From: Actinostola sp. cb2023
Lineage: Eukaryota > Cnidaria > Anthozoa > Actiniaria > Actinostolidae
NCBI GenBank assembly: GCA_033675265.1
Contig: JAUJYZ010001058.1
Span: 533,501 to 597,500, forward strand
Length of the DNA: 64,000 nt
Direction: 5' to 3'
Shown: positions 11,001 to 26,000 of the stretch, piece after piece
How positions within the stretch are numbered: the stretch's first letter is position 1
Layout of the letters: every line of letters starts with the position of its first letter
Program-made: the position numbers and the translations under genes
Notes under the pieces: generated by a model
What the model was told of the DNA's origin: nothing
What the model saw: the letters and a program-made list of their open reading frames with translations, nothing else
Database searches by the model: none

Positions 11001-14000
11001 TACTCACGTGACGATAACGTAGCATGAATTAAGATACACGAGCGTTGCCAGACTTTTATGATTGAGCTCGGTATCTTCATCTTTTCAGGTCAGGGGTCAT
11101 TGAATGTTAGCCCAAAGATATCTGTCGTCTTCACTCACTGACACTTGGAAGTGGGCTGCCAGTTTATGTTGAGGGTAGTTTTCAGGGGGGTCTTGTTACC
11201 AGATCTGTCGCACACGCACACTTGGATAGGGTGTGTCAGGCAGCAGCCCGCGACAGCTCGTAGTGTCTGCTCTTGTTTTTGGTCGTTGGATTCAAATAAT
11301 TGACTGGATATTTCAATATGATGGGGTGGACCTAGAAACAATCATTTCATCAGATATTTTAGAGGAAACCCAAGTCAAATATTCAACGTAAAAGTAAAAG
11401 GACTTTCTTTGACGTCGGTAACTCGTGACAGTCAACTGAAGTTACTGATAAACTTGAGGCCAAGGGTGCGCACTTTACTCCCCTCTCTCCATCAGTGCTC
11501 CTTTTTACGGGGTATTTAAAGCTGAAGCTACACGGATTACAGTCGAAACAAGTGTGTGAGGTCACCGAGGATCGAACTGCGCACATGCCAACTAAGCCAC
11601 ACACGTACCTGGTTTCAAGTTAATTCTTTGGGTGTCTTTGGAAAACTTGCCATCCTTGTCACATACGGTCATGGTCAGTACACCCGGTGTACCGGATATC
11701 GTAGAGTCGTTAGAGAATGTGAACTCTTTACTAGATGCGTTGTAAATCATCTCACCATTGTAAGAGAGTGATGCTGAGTTTCTACAACAATAAATAAGTA
11801 CACATTGTCATCATCATCATCACCATCGGTAGAGCTAACACTCATCATCATCATCACCATCGGTAGAGCTAACACTCATCATCATCATGATCACCATCGG
11901 TAGAGCTAACACTCATCATCATCATCATCACCATCGGTAGAGCTAACACTCATCATCATCATCATCATCATCATCGGTAGAGCTAACACTCATCATCATC
12001 ATCATAGGTAGAGCTAACAAACTCATCATGATCATCGCTAAAGCTAACGGCAGGCATGACAGTTGAACGGCCATCATCCTGACCCCAACCTTTGCCTTTG
12101 TCATCATAATGATCATCTTCGCCGTCACTAGCATCGCCATTTATATCATCATCATGGTCGTTCAACTTCAGTTGTCATCTTCATCATAACTGAATGAACT
12201 GTAATCACTAGGACTAATCATCATCATCATCGTCAAGATAGCAGCAAGACTGCATTGTCATCATAACAATCATTTGCGAATATTTTAATCATCATCATCA
12301 CCACCACCACCGCCATTTCTACCATAAGAAACAACAAGGTGATACGTACTGTCTGGAGTATTCCAGTGATATAAGTGGTACAATGTCAGGAGGACAGTTC
12401 GTACAGGGTTAGGGTTATTAGTACAACGTGATACGTACTGTCTGGAGTATTCCAGTGATATAAGTGGTACAATGTCAGGAGGACAGTTCGTACAGGGTTA
12501 GGGTTATTAGTACAACGTGATACGTACTGTCTGGAGTATTCCAGTGATATAAGTGGTACAATGTCAGGAGGACAGTTCGTAGGGTTACCAAACGCATCTC
12601 GTAATTGGATGGTTAATTTGGACGACAACTGCTTTTTAGCGTCACACTCGATATCTACACCATTCTTTAAGCCAAAGGCCCACTTTTCAGGCTCACCTAC
12701 AAACAATAGAATAAACCATGTTATAACAACAATAGTCTAGACCTACAACAATAGAATAAACCATGTTATCAATTAACAATAGTCTAGACCTACAAACAAT
12801 AGAATAAACCATGTTATAATAACAAGTCTAGACCTACAACAATAGAATAAACCATGTTATCAATTAACAATAGTCTAGACCTACAAACAATAGAATAAAC
12901 CATGTTATAATAACAAGTCTAGACCTACAAACAATAGAATAAACCATGTTATAATAACAATAGTCTAGACCTACAAACAATAGAATAAACCATGTTATAA
13001 TAACAAGTCTAGACCTACAAACAATAGAATAAACCATGTTATAATAACAATAGTCTAGACCTACAAACAATAGAATAAACCATGTTATAATAACAATAGT
13101 CTAGACCTACAACAATAGAATAAACCATGTTATAATAACAATAGTCTAGACCTACAAACAATAGAATAAACCATGTTATAATAACAATAGTCTAGACCTA
13201 CAACAATAGAATAAACCATGTTATAATAACAATAGTCTAGACCTACAACAATAGAATAAACCATGTTATAATAACAATAGTCTAGACCTACAACAATAGA
13301 ATAAACCATGTTATAATAACAATAGTCTAGACCTACAACAATAGTCTAGACCTACAACAATAGTCTAGACCTACAACAATAGTCTAGACCTACAACAATA
13401 GTCTAGACCTACAACAATAGTCTAGACCTACAACAATAGTCTAGACCTACAATAGTCTAGACCTACAACAATAGTCTAGACCTACAACAATAGTCTAATA
13501 CGAGGTTCAGCCTGAATGTCTCACCTTCCTCAGGTCGAATACGGATTTGAGTTTGACTCATGACGTCATGACACGTGCACGTTACATTACCAACGAAGGT
13601 ACTGGGTACGAGCTGTGCAACCGGGCAATCAGGCAATGCGGGGAGACTTTTACAAGGGACCTGGGGAGTGAATTATTGATATAAAAATAAACAAATCAGC
13701 CAATGAGAAAAATCATCCCCAGTTCTTTCAGAGCATAACATCTGAAGGACATAAGATCAAAGAGAACTAGTTAGCCTGCGTGACTGGCTCATATGGGTTG
13801 GAGTTGACTGGCTCATATGGGTTGGAGTGACCAGCTCATAGGGGTTGGAGTGACCGGCTCATAGGGGTTGGAGTGACCGGCTCATAGGAGTTGGAGTGAC
13901 CGGCTCATAGGGGTTGGCATGACCAGCTCATAGGGGTTGGAGAGGAGGCTCATAGGAGTTGGAGTGACTGGCACATAGGGGTTGGCATGACCAGCTCATA

Positions 14001-17000
14001 GGAGTTGGAGAGGAGGCTCATAGGGGTTGGAGTGACCGGCTCATAGGGGTTGGAGTGACCGGCTCATAGGGGTTGGAGTGACTGGTTCATAGGGGTTGGA
14101 GTGACCGGCTCATAGGGGTTGGAGTGACTGGTTCATAGGGGTTGGAGTGACTGGCTCATAGGGGTTGGAGAAACCAGCTCATAGGGGTTGGAGTGACTGG
14201 CTCATATGGGTTGGAGTGACCGGCTCATAGGAGTTGGAGTGACTGGCTCATAGGGGTTGGAGTGACCGGCTCATAGGGGTTGGAGTGACTGGCTCATAGG
14301 GGTTGGAGTGACTGGCTCATAGGGGTTGGAGAGGAGGCTCATAGGGGTTGGAGTGACCGGCTCATAGGAGTTGGAGTGACCGGCTCATAGGGGTTGGCAT
14401 GACCAGCTCATAGGGGTTGGAGAGGAGGCTCATAGGAGTTGGAGTGACTGGCACATAGGGGTTGGCATGACCAGCTCATAGGAGTTGGAGAGGAGGCTCA
14501 TAGGGGTTGGAGTGACCGGCTCATAGGGGTTGGAGTGACTGGTTCATAGGGGTTGGAGTGACCGGCTCATAGGGGTTGGAGTGACTGGTTCATAGGGGTT
14601 GGAGTGACTGGCTCATAGGGGTTGGAGTGACTGGCTCATAGGGGTTGGAGTAACCAGCTCATAGGGGTTGGAGTGACTGGCTCATATGGGTTGGAGTGAC
14701 CGGCTCATAGGAGTTGGAGTGACTGGCTCATAGGGGTTGGAGTGACCGGCTCATAGGGGTTGGAGTGACTGGCTCATAGGGGTTGGAGTGACTGGCTCAT
14801 AGGGGTTGGAGAGGAGGCTCATAGGGGTTGGAGAAGAGCGGAGGGGAGCCACCTGACATTTATAATCTTGTAACAAGGAATGTGGTTACCACAGGAATCC
14901 CAAGATGACAGCTGTACATTTTACCATAATCCTTTGCGAACCTATATCACATCTACAAACGGTCTGAAATGTTTTACACAAAAGGGATAAAAGGATTATG
15001 GATGATAAAAGTTACAGCTGCCTGTCAAAGAACCTGTTATAATATCAAGTATAAATATCCAGCCGTTATACCTCTCCACTCCAGCTTGTTTGTATCTTGG
15101 GTTCAGCTTTCCTTAGTTCACTAACTGTCAAGCATCGTCCACTCTCATCAAATGCCTTCAAGTATAACCCTTTTAGAATAGAGCCAGCAGGGATCGATAG
15201 CTCTAGGCACTCCCTTCGTTGGTCAGTGTTGTTGTTGTTTCCATTCATAGCGGTTCCATTGGCTTGGTCTTTACCGTGGCAGATCTGGATACGATGTGGT
15301 AAGCCACTTGGTAGGATTTTGATTGTAAAATGGATCAGTTCTTTGACAGTTTCTAAGATGACTTGTTTACGCCTCATGTTCTCAACCGTTACAAGTGACA
15401 TTTTGACTTTCTTTGTGCAGGGAGCTTGTCCTGCTGCAACCTAACAACAGTGAATGAAATGGGTTTACTTTAATCAGTAACAAACAATAGTGGAACCTTG
15501 CTACTACAGATACGTTTGCAACCATACGAGGTGTCCGTATTAACGAGGTGTCCATATTAATGGAGTGTCCATATTAACGGAGTGTCCGTATTAATGGAGT
15601 GTCCTGCGTATTAACAAGGTGTCCATATTAATGGGGTGTCCATATTAACGAAGTGTCCGTAATAACAGAGTGTCCTATGTACATGTAATAATGAGAGATA
15701 TCCATATTAACAGGGTGTCCATATTAACGAGGTGGGTGTCTGTATTAATGAGGTGTCCAGTGTATTAACGAGAGGTGTCTGTATTATTATTATTATGTCC
15801 GTATTAACGGGGTGTCCGTATTAATGAGGTGTCCATTTTAACGAGGTGTCTGTATTAATGGGTGTCCATATTAACGAGGTGGGTGTCTGTATTAATGAGG
15901 TGTCCAGTGTATTAATGAGAGGTGTCTGTATTATTATTATTATGTCCGTATTAACGGGGTGTCCGTATTAATGAGGTGTCCATATTAATGGGGTGTCCAT
16001 ATTAACGGGGTGTCTGTATTAATGGGTGTCCATATTAATGGGGTGTCCATATTAACGGGGTGTCTGTATTAATGGGTGTCCATATTAACGAGGTGTCCGT
16101 ATTAACAAGGTATCCGTATTAACGGGGTGTCTGTATTAATGGATGTCCATATTAACGAGGTGTCCGTATTAACAAGGTATCCGTATTAACGGGGTGTCTG
16201 TATTAATGGGTGTCCATATTAACGGGGTGTCCATATTAACGGGGTGTCCATATTAACGGGGTGTCTGTATTAATGGGTGTCCATATTAACGGGGTGTCCA
16301 TATTAATGGGGTGTCCATATTAACGGGGTGTCCATATTAACAGGGTGTCCATATTAACGGGGTGTCTGTATTAACAGAGCACCCGGTGTATTAATTATCA
16401 GCAGGTTTTAAATTTAAAATTGTTGTCTGTGTTAACAAGCAGATTTCCTGTACTAGTTTGCATCGTGAGACTAACCTTGATTTTCATTGGTCCAAATGAG
16501 GCTTGTCCCTGCTCTACAATACTTAGGTATGGACCTCCCGCGAATGCATCACATTCTGCGTGCAGCTTGGTTCTCCTGTCAGGCAAGGCACACGCTTGGC
16601 CCCAGTTATCGAGAACTTGTACTGTGAATTCAGGGAATTCGTCATAGTTTTGAACCTCGTTAATCTCGAAAGATGGCAGTTTGAGGGTATGTGGTGGACC
16701 TAATGACAGAAATAACAAGGTCTTGAGTTCATACAAGAGTAGATGCTGTTTCCATGGAGATTAAGACCTCAACTTGTACCATATAGTAGATTCAACATGA
16801 TATAATCACAAGTGAAAAGACCACATGGAAAAACTACTCGCACAGTCGAGGAGTAGGATAAATATTGTGGGCACTAGAAAGACATGCTAGGCCTTTGTGT
16901 GCATTGCACTACATGTCAACCGTTCTCTGCAACTACTACAGGACAAAGGATCGCATCCTACAGGTGCAACACAAATATTGCAGAGGTGGACAGTCACACA

Positions 17001-20000
17001 CTGCAATTAAATTGTCAGCAATATTGTGCGCAATAATGTTTATACATTAGGTCACACGAACCGAATAACATACCTGCTTGAAGTCGAATAGGGAAAATAA
17101 CATAACCAATATCAACAGCATTAACACGGATAGAGTGTTCATGACCAAACTGGGACTTGCCATTACCCTTAGGCTCTAGCGTAAGTCCGCTGACCTCTAC
17201 ATCACCATTACGGTTTGCCTTGTAGCTGTTCTTTATTCCGCGTATCTCAAGGTTGGTTGAAGAGACCTCGAGTTTGATGGTGTCTCCACTAGGGAATAAT
17301 GTGGTTGGGTTCGCCCACTCATCTTGGAAATGAAGCTTGAATTTGAGTGTCGCCTCGCCAAGGGTTAATGATGGGGTTACAGATTCTGATGGTTCGTCCA
17401 GTCTCACAAATGTAGCCACGTTAGCTGTTAAGGAAAATACAGTAGAACGTCCCGTTAACGAATACCCTTGAGACCAAGCGTAGGTGTCAGCTTATGGGAG
17501 GTGTCTGCTTATGGGAGGTGTCCGTTTACGGGGAGTGTCCGTTTATGCGAGGTGTCTGCTTATGGGAGGTGTCCACTTATGGGAGGTGTCCACCTATGGG
17601 AGGTGTCCGCTTATGGGAGGTGTCCACTTATGGGAGGTGTGCGCATATGGGAGGTGTCCACTTATGGGAGGTGTCCACTTATGGGAGGTGTCAGTTTATG
17701 GGTATAAAAGCAATGTTTTAGTGGGAAAAGAAATGTTTGGAATGTGTCCACTAATGGAGGTTGGACTATCCTATATCCCCTTAAGCAAATCTGTTCTTAA
17801 AAGAATGCATTAGAAATCAACAGTTGAACCTCCAGTAAACACACTCCTGTCGTCGTCCGCTTACATGAATTATGCAAATGGTCAAAGAAGCTTCAAATAA
17901 TCATTGCATGAAATAAAGGTCGCTGTTTTTTGATAGAAGGGGTGGAGGGGGTGGGGCACCTAAATGGCCAGGGTTCATGAAAGGTTTTCTTTGTGTCATC
18001 ACTAACCTTTGACTTCGATGTCAACTTTCGCTGAGCACATCTCACGGTCACCAATAACAGCAACAAACTTGAGGACATATGAGCCTGCCTTACCAAGCCA
18101 AAAGGGTTTAAAGCCGTACCTCTCTCCATCAATGGGAATGTCATTCTGTAAGGGAGCCACTCTTTCAGGCCCCTCGACAATTTTTTTGATACTGATCTTC
18201 TTGTTATGGACTGCGACAAGTGGCCTAGGGGGACGCTCCCCATTAAATACCTTGACCCAAAAACCTGAATAGTCTTTACGACTCTCACCCGCAAGCCATG
18301 TTATTTTACTGTTCAATTCATCTCCTTGTAAGTCCTTGAATATTTTGACTGTAGGAGAAAAGAGTACCATTACAATCATGGACAGTGATTCTGTTGAAAA
18401 TGGAGGAGAATGAGGCGAGAGAAAACGTGCGAGGAGAATGAGTTGCGAGCAGAATGAGTCGAGAGGAGAAAAGACGTGAGGGGCATGAGGTGAGAAGAGA
18501 AAACGCAAATAACATCCAAGTCTTCTAGATCGTAGGTCTGTTATTAGAGGGCTGCCTGAAAATTATCTGTTTAGGTCTTACCCTCTATATTAAATAAAGT
18601 TGTTATTATTATTATTATAATTATTATAATAACTATTATTATTATTATTATTGTTGTAGTGGCATCGAGAGATCTACACTATTGTTTACCAGTTTTAGGA
18701 AGCATTTGTTTTTCTGTGTTGAAGACTTTTTTAAGTGTGTTGTTATCTGGGATGTCAATAATTCTGGACAGTGGTTTCTCTTCTTGTTGATTCTGATAAA
18801 CCTGCGAAGCAAGGCAACACACATCAGCAATGCATGTACATACATATTCAACTATCTATCTGCTGTGGTGCGGTATAATACCTCGTCTGTAAGTGTCTAG
18901 AGTTGGTCGAAAACTGGTTGGATAATGGTTGGATACTGGTCGGATACTGGTCGGATACTGGTTGGATACTGGTCGGATACTGGTCGGATACTGGTCGGAT
19001 ACTGGCCGGATACTGGTTGGATACTGGTCGGATACTGGTTGGATAATGGTTGGATACTGGTCGGATACTGGTCGGACACTGGTTGGATACTGGTTGGATA
19101 CTGGTTGGACACTGGTCGGATACTGGTCGGACACTGGTTGGATACTGGTCGGATACTGGTTGGATACTGGTTGGATACTGGTTGGACACTGGTTGGACAC
19201 TGGTTGGATACTGGTTGGATACTGGTCGGACACTGGTTGGACACTGGTTGGATACTGGTCGGGACACTGGTTGGACACTGGTTGGATACTGGTTGGACAC
19301 TGGTTGGATACTGGTTGGATACTGGTTGGACACTGGTTGGATACTGGTCGGATACTGGTCGGACACTGGTTGGACACTGGTTGGATACTGGTCGGACACT
19401 GGTTGGACACTGGTTGGATACTGGTCGGATACTGGTTGGACACTGGTTGGATACTGGTTGGACACTGGTTGGATACTGGTCGGATACTGGTTGGACACTG
19501 GTTGGATACTGGTTGGATACTGGTCGGATACATTTTAGAAGACTACGAATTTGGAGGCTAAGGTGCACTAGTCTTCCACCATACAACCATGTCCGACCAC
19601 AGAGCACAGCTCAGATCGAAAGATTGTTTTACTAGGGGAGGGAGTACCCTAAGAAAAACACGAAGCAAGAGAGAGAGAGAGCAAACTAACAGACTCTAGC
19701 TACTCATATGAACCAGGCACCACAGCGGTGACCACTCGGTCACCCTGAAACATGAATATGAAGTAAATACCTCGTCTGGCTGTCTGACGACCACTACTTT
19801 ATCCATATCATTCTTCTTGTTTGTTTGCACAAAGTACAGGACTCGTCCATAAATAGTTGGTTTGGTGTCAAGTTTAACGATGTCTCCCTGAGTGTAGATC
19901 TGTTCACCATTGCTTGTAATAACACGTATGCTTTTATAGTACACATCACCCCCACTCCCACGGGGCTGGTTTGGTAGGAGGTCTTCAAAACTAACCTGAA

Positions 20001-23000
20001 TCAAGAGGTAAGAAATAGAGTAGTAAATGAGAGACCATGATAAAACCCTTACTCAACCCAACACTGCTAACATCTCTCATCCGTCTTCTGCAGTATCAAT
20101 GAGTTGAATCAGCATCACAATAACCATCATTATTACCACAAATCATCATCATTATCTTAATTATAATCACCATCATCCAACATGTTTTTCATCATTGTCA
20201 TCATGCACACATAACACCATCACCTCTATTGTCAGTATTACTACTGCTGCTGCTGCTGCTACTGCTGCTACTACCACTACTGCTGCTACTAATAATAATA
20301 TCACCACCACTAAGCAGCATCATAACCATCAAATTATATATTAATATTACCACTTCATCACTCCTGTACGATGTTGTATTACGCAGAGTGTATCACCTAC
20401 TTCTTTGTCTAAATCCTTGTGACATTTTTCAAGCCAAGATCGAAACTCTTGTGGTAGCCTCCTTTCTGCTGTAGCATCCTCTAGAGCACTAGAAAGATCT
20501 TTGCGCTCGTCCAACAGAATCTTTAGTTTGTTATTGGAGATGGGTGTGTGTCGATTAAAGAATAGAATACCCTTGAGTCGTCTATAGCAAACGTCTGGTA
20601 GTATGTCTTTCTGTTTCTTGGTTCTTTGTGCAGAAGGTGTGCAGAATGATAATCTAGAAACAATGTGGAAAATAAATTAATAGCTACACTGGAGGGAGGG
20701 GGAGGGGACTGACAGCATCTCTTCCCTTCCCCTCTCTCCTTCCTCTTTCACTCATCCCAATCCCCTAGAGATCCGCCACAAAGGCTTAGAGACGATCCCT
20801 GATGCCATTAGTTTGTATCAGATGTCATCCATACTTATTTTCAAACTTTATACACTGTACTAAATTCTGGCATCTGATTGGCTAAACTCGATCATGTGAT
20901 TATGTGTTATCTGATGACAACGGCACTAGTGCCGTCTATCACAGTTTTACGCATGGTGCAGCGGTGTCATGGCGGCTGTTGATCCTGACAAAGACAGGTT
21001 TAACCAACTAGCTAAAGAAGAAATAGAAGAAATAATAGCAGGTGCTCAGCCTAAAATGACTGTTCGTCAAACTCGTTGTGGAATTTCAGTGATGCAAGGT
21101 AAAAAACGAACCTAATTATTATTCAAAACAAGCACTTTTTGCCGTCGGCTATCAGTCAGTTCTTGCTCGTTGAGTGAAGCTCAAAGCTTAAAATGATGAA
21201 TGAAACTTGCCTTGTTATGACTTAAAAACAAAAAAATAAATCCTTTATTCATGCTTTCTTTGTAGAATGGTTTCACTTGGAATGGTTGTAGAGGAGATAT
21301 CCAGCGGAAGCGTCGCTAAATATATTTTTGCTTTAAGCTTATTTACCGTGATTTAAATTATATTTTGAACATTTCACAACTGCAGTGTATTCAGTTTGAG
21401 TAATAAATGGGTTAGAGACTTCTAGTTCGTGCTTTACCGGCATATAGACGCACTTGCTGGCTGTAGAATTAACTCGAAATTCTTCATACTGCACTCGGCT
21501 ATCGCCTTGTGCAGTATTTGAATTCTCGTTCATTCTACAGTTACTCTGCGAGCAGAGGTCCTTTTCATCTTTCTATGTTTACTGAGTCTTTTACTTTTGC
21601 TGAACGGCTTTTTGTTTTGGCTTTTACCTTGCTGTTCTTGTAGTTCGAACTACAAGAACAGCAAGGTAAAAGCCAAAACAAAAAGCCGTTCAGCAAAAGT
21701 AAAGGACTCAGTAAACATAGAAAGACGAAAAGGAACCTCTGCTCGCAGGGTATTCTACAGTCAGCGTGTGCGTCTATTTGCCGGTAAGGCACTCACATCA
21801 GTCTCTAACCCTTAAATAACACACTGCCACGCCCTCCCTTATTCCTGTCCCTCTCTTAGACCTCAACACATGCAAGGCTGTAGAGATCTCATCCATACCT
21901 AATACACTGACACACCCTCCCTGGTTGCTGTCCCTCTCTTAGACCTCAACACATGCAAGGCTGTAGAGATCTCATCCATATCTAACACACTGACACACCC
22001 TCCCTGGTTGCTGTCCCTCTCTTAGACCTCAACACATGCAAGGCTGTAGAGATCTCATCCATACCTAACACACTGCCATGCCCTCCCTGGTTGCTGTCCC
22101 TCTCTTAGACCTCAACACATGCAAGGCTGTAGAGATTTCATCCATACGTAACACACTGCCATGCCTTCCCTTGTTCCTGTCCCTCTCTTAGACCTCAACA
22201 CATGCAAGGCTGTAGAGATCTCATCCATACCTAATACACTGACACACCCTCCCTGGTTGCTGTCCCTCTCTTAGACCTCAACACATGCAAGGCTGTAGAG
22301 ATCTCATCCATACCTAACACACTGACACACCCTCCCTGGTTGCTGTCCCTCTTAGACCTCAACACATGCAAGGCTGTAGAGATTTCATCCATACGTAACA
22401 CACTGCCATGCCCTCCCTTGTTCCTGTCCCTCTCTTAGACCTCAACACATGCAAGGCTGTAGAGATCTCATCCATACCTAATACACTGACACACCCTCCC
22501 TGGTTGCTGTCCCTCTCTTAGACCTCAACACATGCAAGGCTGTAGAGATGTCATCCATACCTAACACACTGACACACCCTCCCTGGTTGCTGTCCCTCTT
22601 AGACCTCAACACATGCAAGGCTGTAGAGATGTCATCCATACCTAATACACTGCCATGCCCTCCCTGGTTCCTGTCCCTCTCTTAGACTTCTTAGACCTAA
22701 TGGATAATTATTTACCATACTATAAAACTCTCATAGCAAGTAATCGGCCTACCTATGTACGTAAGAAAGAGGAGCAAGCCTTCCCTGCCAAAAACACTCA
22801 AACACAGGCTCAGCATCTTCGTCCTCGTTTGTTTCCCGCGGAATGGATTCCTGTCCTGCTTCATGTGGATAATACATCAAAACACCCTGCAAGAAAAACG
22901 TTATCTTTATATCGCTGTACCCAAAGCATGAAGACCTTAAAGACCCTGTGATATGCTTTACAGAAAGGGCAAACTAACCTGTACCCAAGTGAAGATTACG

Positions 23001-26000
23001 CCCACTTAGCACACCCTGTGATATGCTTTGCAGAAAGGGCAAACTAACCTGTACCCAAGTGAAGATTACGCCCACCTAGCACACCCTGTGATATGCTTTA
23101 CAGAAAGGGCAAACTAACCTGTACCCAAGTGAAGATTACGCCCACCTAGCACACCCTGTGATATGCTTTGCAGAAAGGGCAAACTAACCTTAGCACACCC
23201 TGTGATATGCTTTGCAGAAAGGGCAAACTAACCTACAGGTACCCAAGTGAAGATTACGCCCACCTAGCACACCCTGTGATATGCTTTGCAGAAAGGGCAA
23301 ACTAACCTGTACCCAAGTGAAGATTACGCCCACCTAGCACACCCTGTGATATGCTTTACAGAAAGGGCAAACTAACCTGTACCCAAGTGAAGATTACGCC
23401 CACCTAGCACAACCTGTGATATGCTTTACAGAAAGGAAAAACTAACCTGCACAGTCTGTGGAAGATTTAGTCTTGGAACTTTTAATGTAAGAATGAAAGG
23501 AAACCATTCCTTAGCATAGGACTGGTAGCGAGATTCTGGGTCATCTGTTACTTCACGTAAGTCCATACACTTTACTGGATTGGAGCTACGACCATCATCT
23601 AGAAATACTTGGATGTTGGCTTTTTGGAATGATGTATTGTCTAACTCCATCTGTGGAGATGATAGAAGTGAAACTATGAACTGATGAAAGGGAAATGATC
23701 AAAGTGCATGAAAATTCGGTTATCATGTGATATTGTTTCCTAATTGCGAACAGTTTTCCCTCTAGACACAGTCGAACGAGAGCAACAATTTCCTGGTCAT
23801 GCGAGGATTTGGGAGAGTACAGTAGACCCTCTCCTGTCCGCAAATAATACTCCTGGCTATAATAAATGTATATACATGTATGGCTATAATAGAAGATAAC
23901 TGTATATATGGTATATTCGGCATTACTAAAGTACATCTTCATGTCTAGTATTTCTTGTACTCACCAATAATCTAGAAGGTGAGGCCAGCCGCATGTTGCC
24001 AGAGCAACCATGTTCACCCCATAAATAGAAATGATAAACATGAGCAAGACACCGCGTTAACTGGTGGCCCATGTCTTTCTTGATGTAATCGATGTGCTGG
24101 TCTTTTAGTCCTGTTATTACTACACAAGTGAACTGCTTGTGTTTGCATTCACTTTCAATCTGGGAAATGAGAGAAGTGAAATAGTGAAAATGAGAAAAAA
24201 TGAATGAAAGCAAGGGAAGTGAATGTGATAAGCATTTTAAAGGAATTACTGCATCTGCCTTGTTTGCTTTCTCTTTTCCTGTACTTTTCTATCACATTCT
24301 TCATTTTTCCCTTTTAATTCCTTTCTTCCCATGCATTTTCCATTCTTTTTTAATATTCCTTTTATTTCCCCTCTTCAATTTCTTGCCTTTGCTTTGTCGC
24401 CTTCTCCACGACCCAGTAATTCCAACATTTAACCCTTTGACACCCAGAGATTTTTGAGTTTTTTAGCGATTTTCTGGACCTAATCACGCCATAGGAAATT
24501 TCGATTCCATATAAGGGGTTTCCATGGAAATCTTGACAGTTCTGAAAGCCCACGGGCTCAGGTTCTGACGTAATCTTTCTCTTTTGGTGAATCTCCTCGA
24601 GGAACGGCATCTCGTAGCTACTAGGAGCGGTCAATTTTGCATTTTTAGAGTGTTTATAGCCATTATTCACCACAGAAGCCCCCAGGACAGCATCATTAAG
24701 CTTGACTGGTGTGGTAGAGACCGTTCTCCTGGAAGAACTCAGGAGTTTAGATACGAATTCACGAACAGATTTCGACTTTGCCGTTTGGAAATTCAAAATG
24801 GCGGACTCAATTGTGAAATCATCTCTCTGGTCTTTCTGTGGTGGATTCCAGGACCTACAAAGGCATTTTTGGCGACTTTGGACTTGTAAAGAATGCAACC
24901 GGTGCAATATTTTGCCTGTAGGACCGAGTGGCTCGACACTCTATATATTCTTAAAAGAGGGATTTTCGGGGGAGATCTATGCCGAAATTCCCGGATGTTT
25001 CCCGGCATCCTTTTCGGGCGTGCAGAAGGAAAACACGTGTTAGCGAAAGTGGTCCTAAGGAAATGGCTATTGTTCGGCGAGTTAAGGAAAAGAGAGGGCA
25101 AAATTCACGACTATATCAAGAAGGGAGATGGAAGTTTGCTGAGAAAGTGGCGTTTTGTTTCGCAAGGATGTATTTTGGAAGAAAATCCAAGTCAAATGTC
25201 GTTCATTTTCGAGGTGTAAAATTGCGTCAAAAACACGCATTTTTGATTTTTATGGCAAACAAATTGAACTAATGCCCAGAAATCGGACCTGTAAGTCAGT
25301 TTACTTGAGGTTAAAATATGAAGAGTTATCTAGTTGTCACTAATAACTGGCCATGAGATCGATGTTACGAAAATTCAGAAAGTTAGAATTTTTCAAAGCA
25401 GTATCGATTTTTACGGGCGGTTTCGGGCGCCGTGGGAGTCAAAGGGTTAAACAAAATAGAGTTTAGAATTCTAGTTATGGTATTTTAGTTATACAGTAAC
25501 TAGTTATAAACTGTTATAGTTTTTTATCAATATGATTGTAATGTGTATTTGATCATCCTTGGTACTTTGTGCAATATAAGTGATTAAATTATTATTATTA
25601 TTATTCATTTCTTTACCAATTCTTTCAAGCATTTTACTTCTTCAGAGGTCTCTAGAGTGCTCATATCTCCTGGGTTTCGTATACAGCGATAGTCTTCAAA
25701 CACTGGCTTACCCTCTTCGGCACGTTTATGAAGTTTCTCCTAAAACAGATGAATGTAAAACCAGTGTTAGAACAAACAAACTAAATGTCACACAAAAGAG
25801 TGAATGAAATAAATGAAAAGAATGAATGAAATAAAGAAAAAAAAAGAAAGTCACAATGAAAGGACAAAAGGATTACTCTGTCCATCTACATGTATCTTCT
25901 AAAAATTCCATTGTCCTTTTCCTCTGCCAACCTTGGTACAACATGTTACTGTACCTTGGTTATAGTTATCTCTGTCATGTTACTGTACCTTGGATATAGT

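Noticed and set aside
11560..11606. tRNA gene
   Set aside because: Box A and box B are present but only about 10 nt apart and no cloverleaf can form; called a SINE fragment.
12404..12500. GGGTTAGGGTTA as interstitial telomere repeat
   Set aside because: Only two TTAGGG units per copy and they are part of the 89 bp tandem; too short to claim telomeric origin.
18848..19635. Several 160-236 codon frames on both strands (NQYPTS, DTGWILVGYW repeats)
   Set aside because: All derive from the 11 bp minisatellite in an SMCHD1 intron.
24362..25272. Overlapping frames of about 100-180 codons on both strands inside the TTAA element
   Set aside because: I could not identify a piggyBac transposase motif and the frames compete on both strands; treated as non-coding transposon interior.
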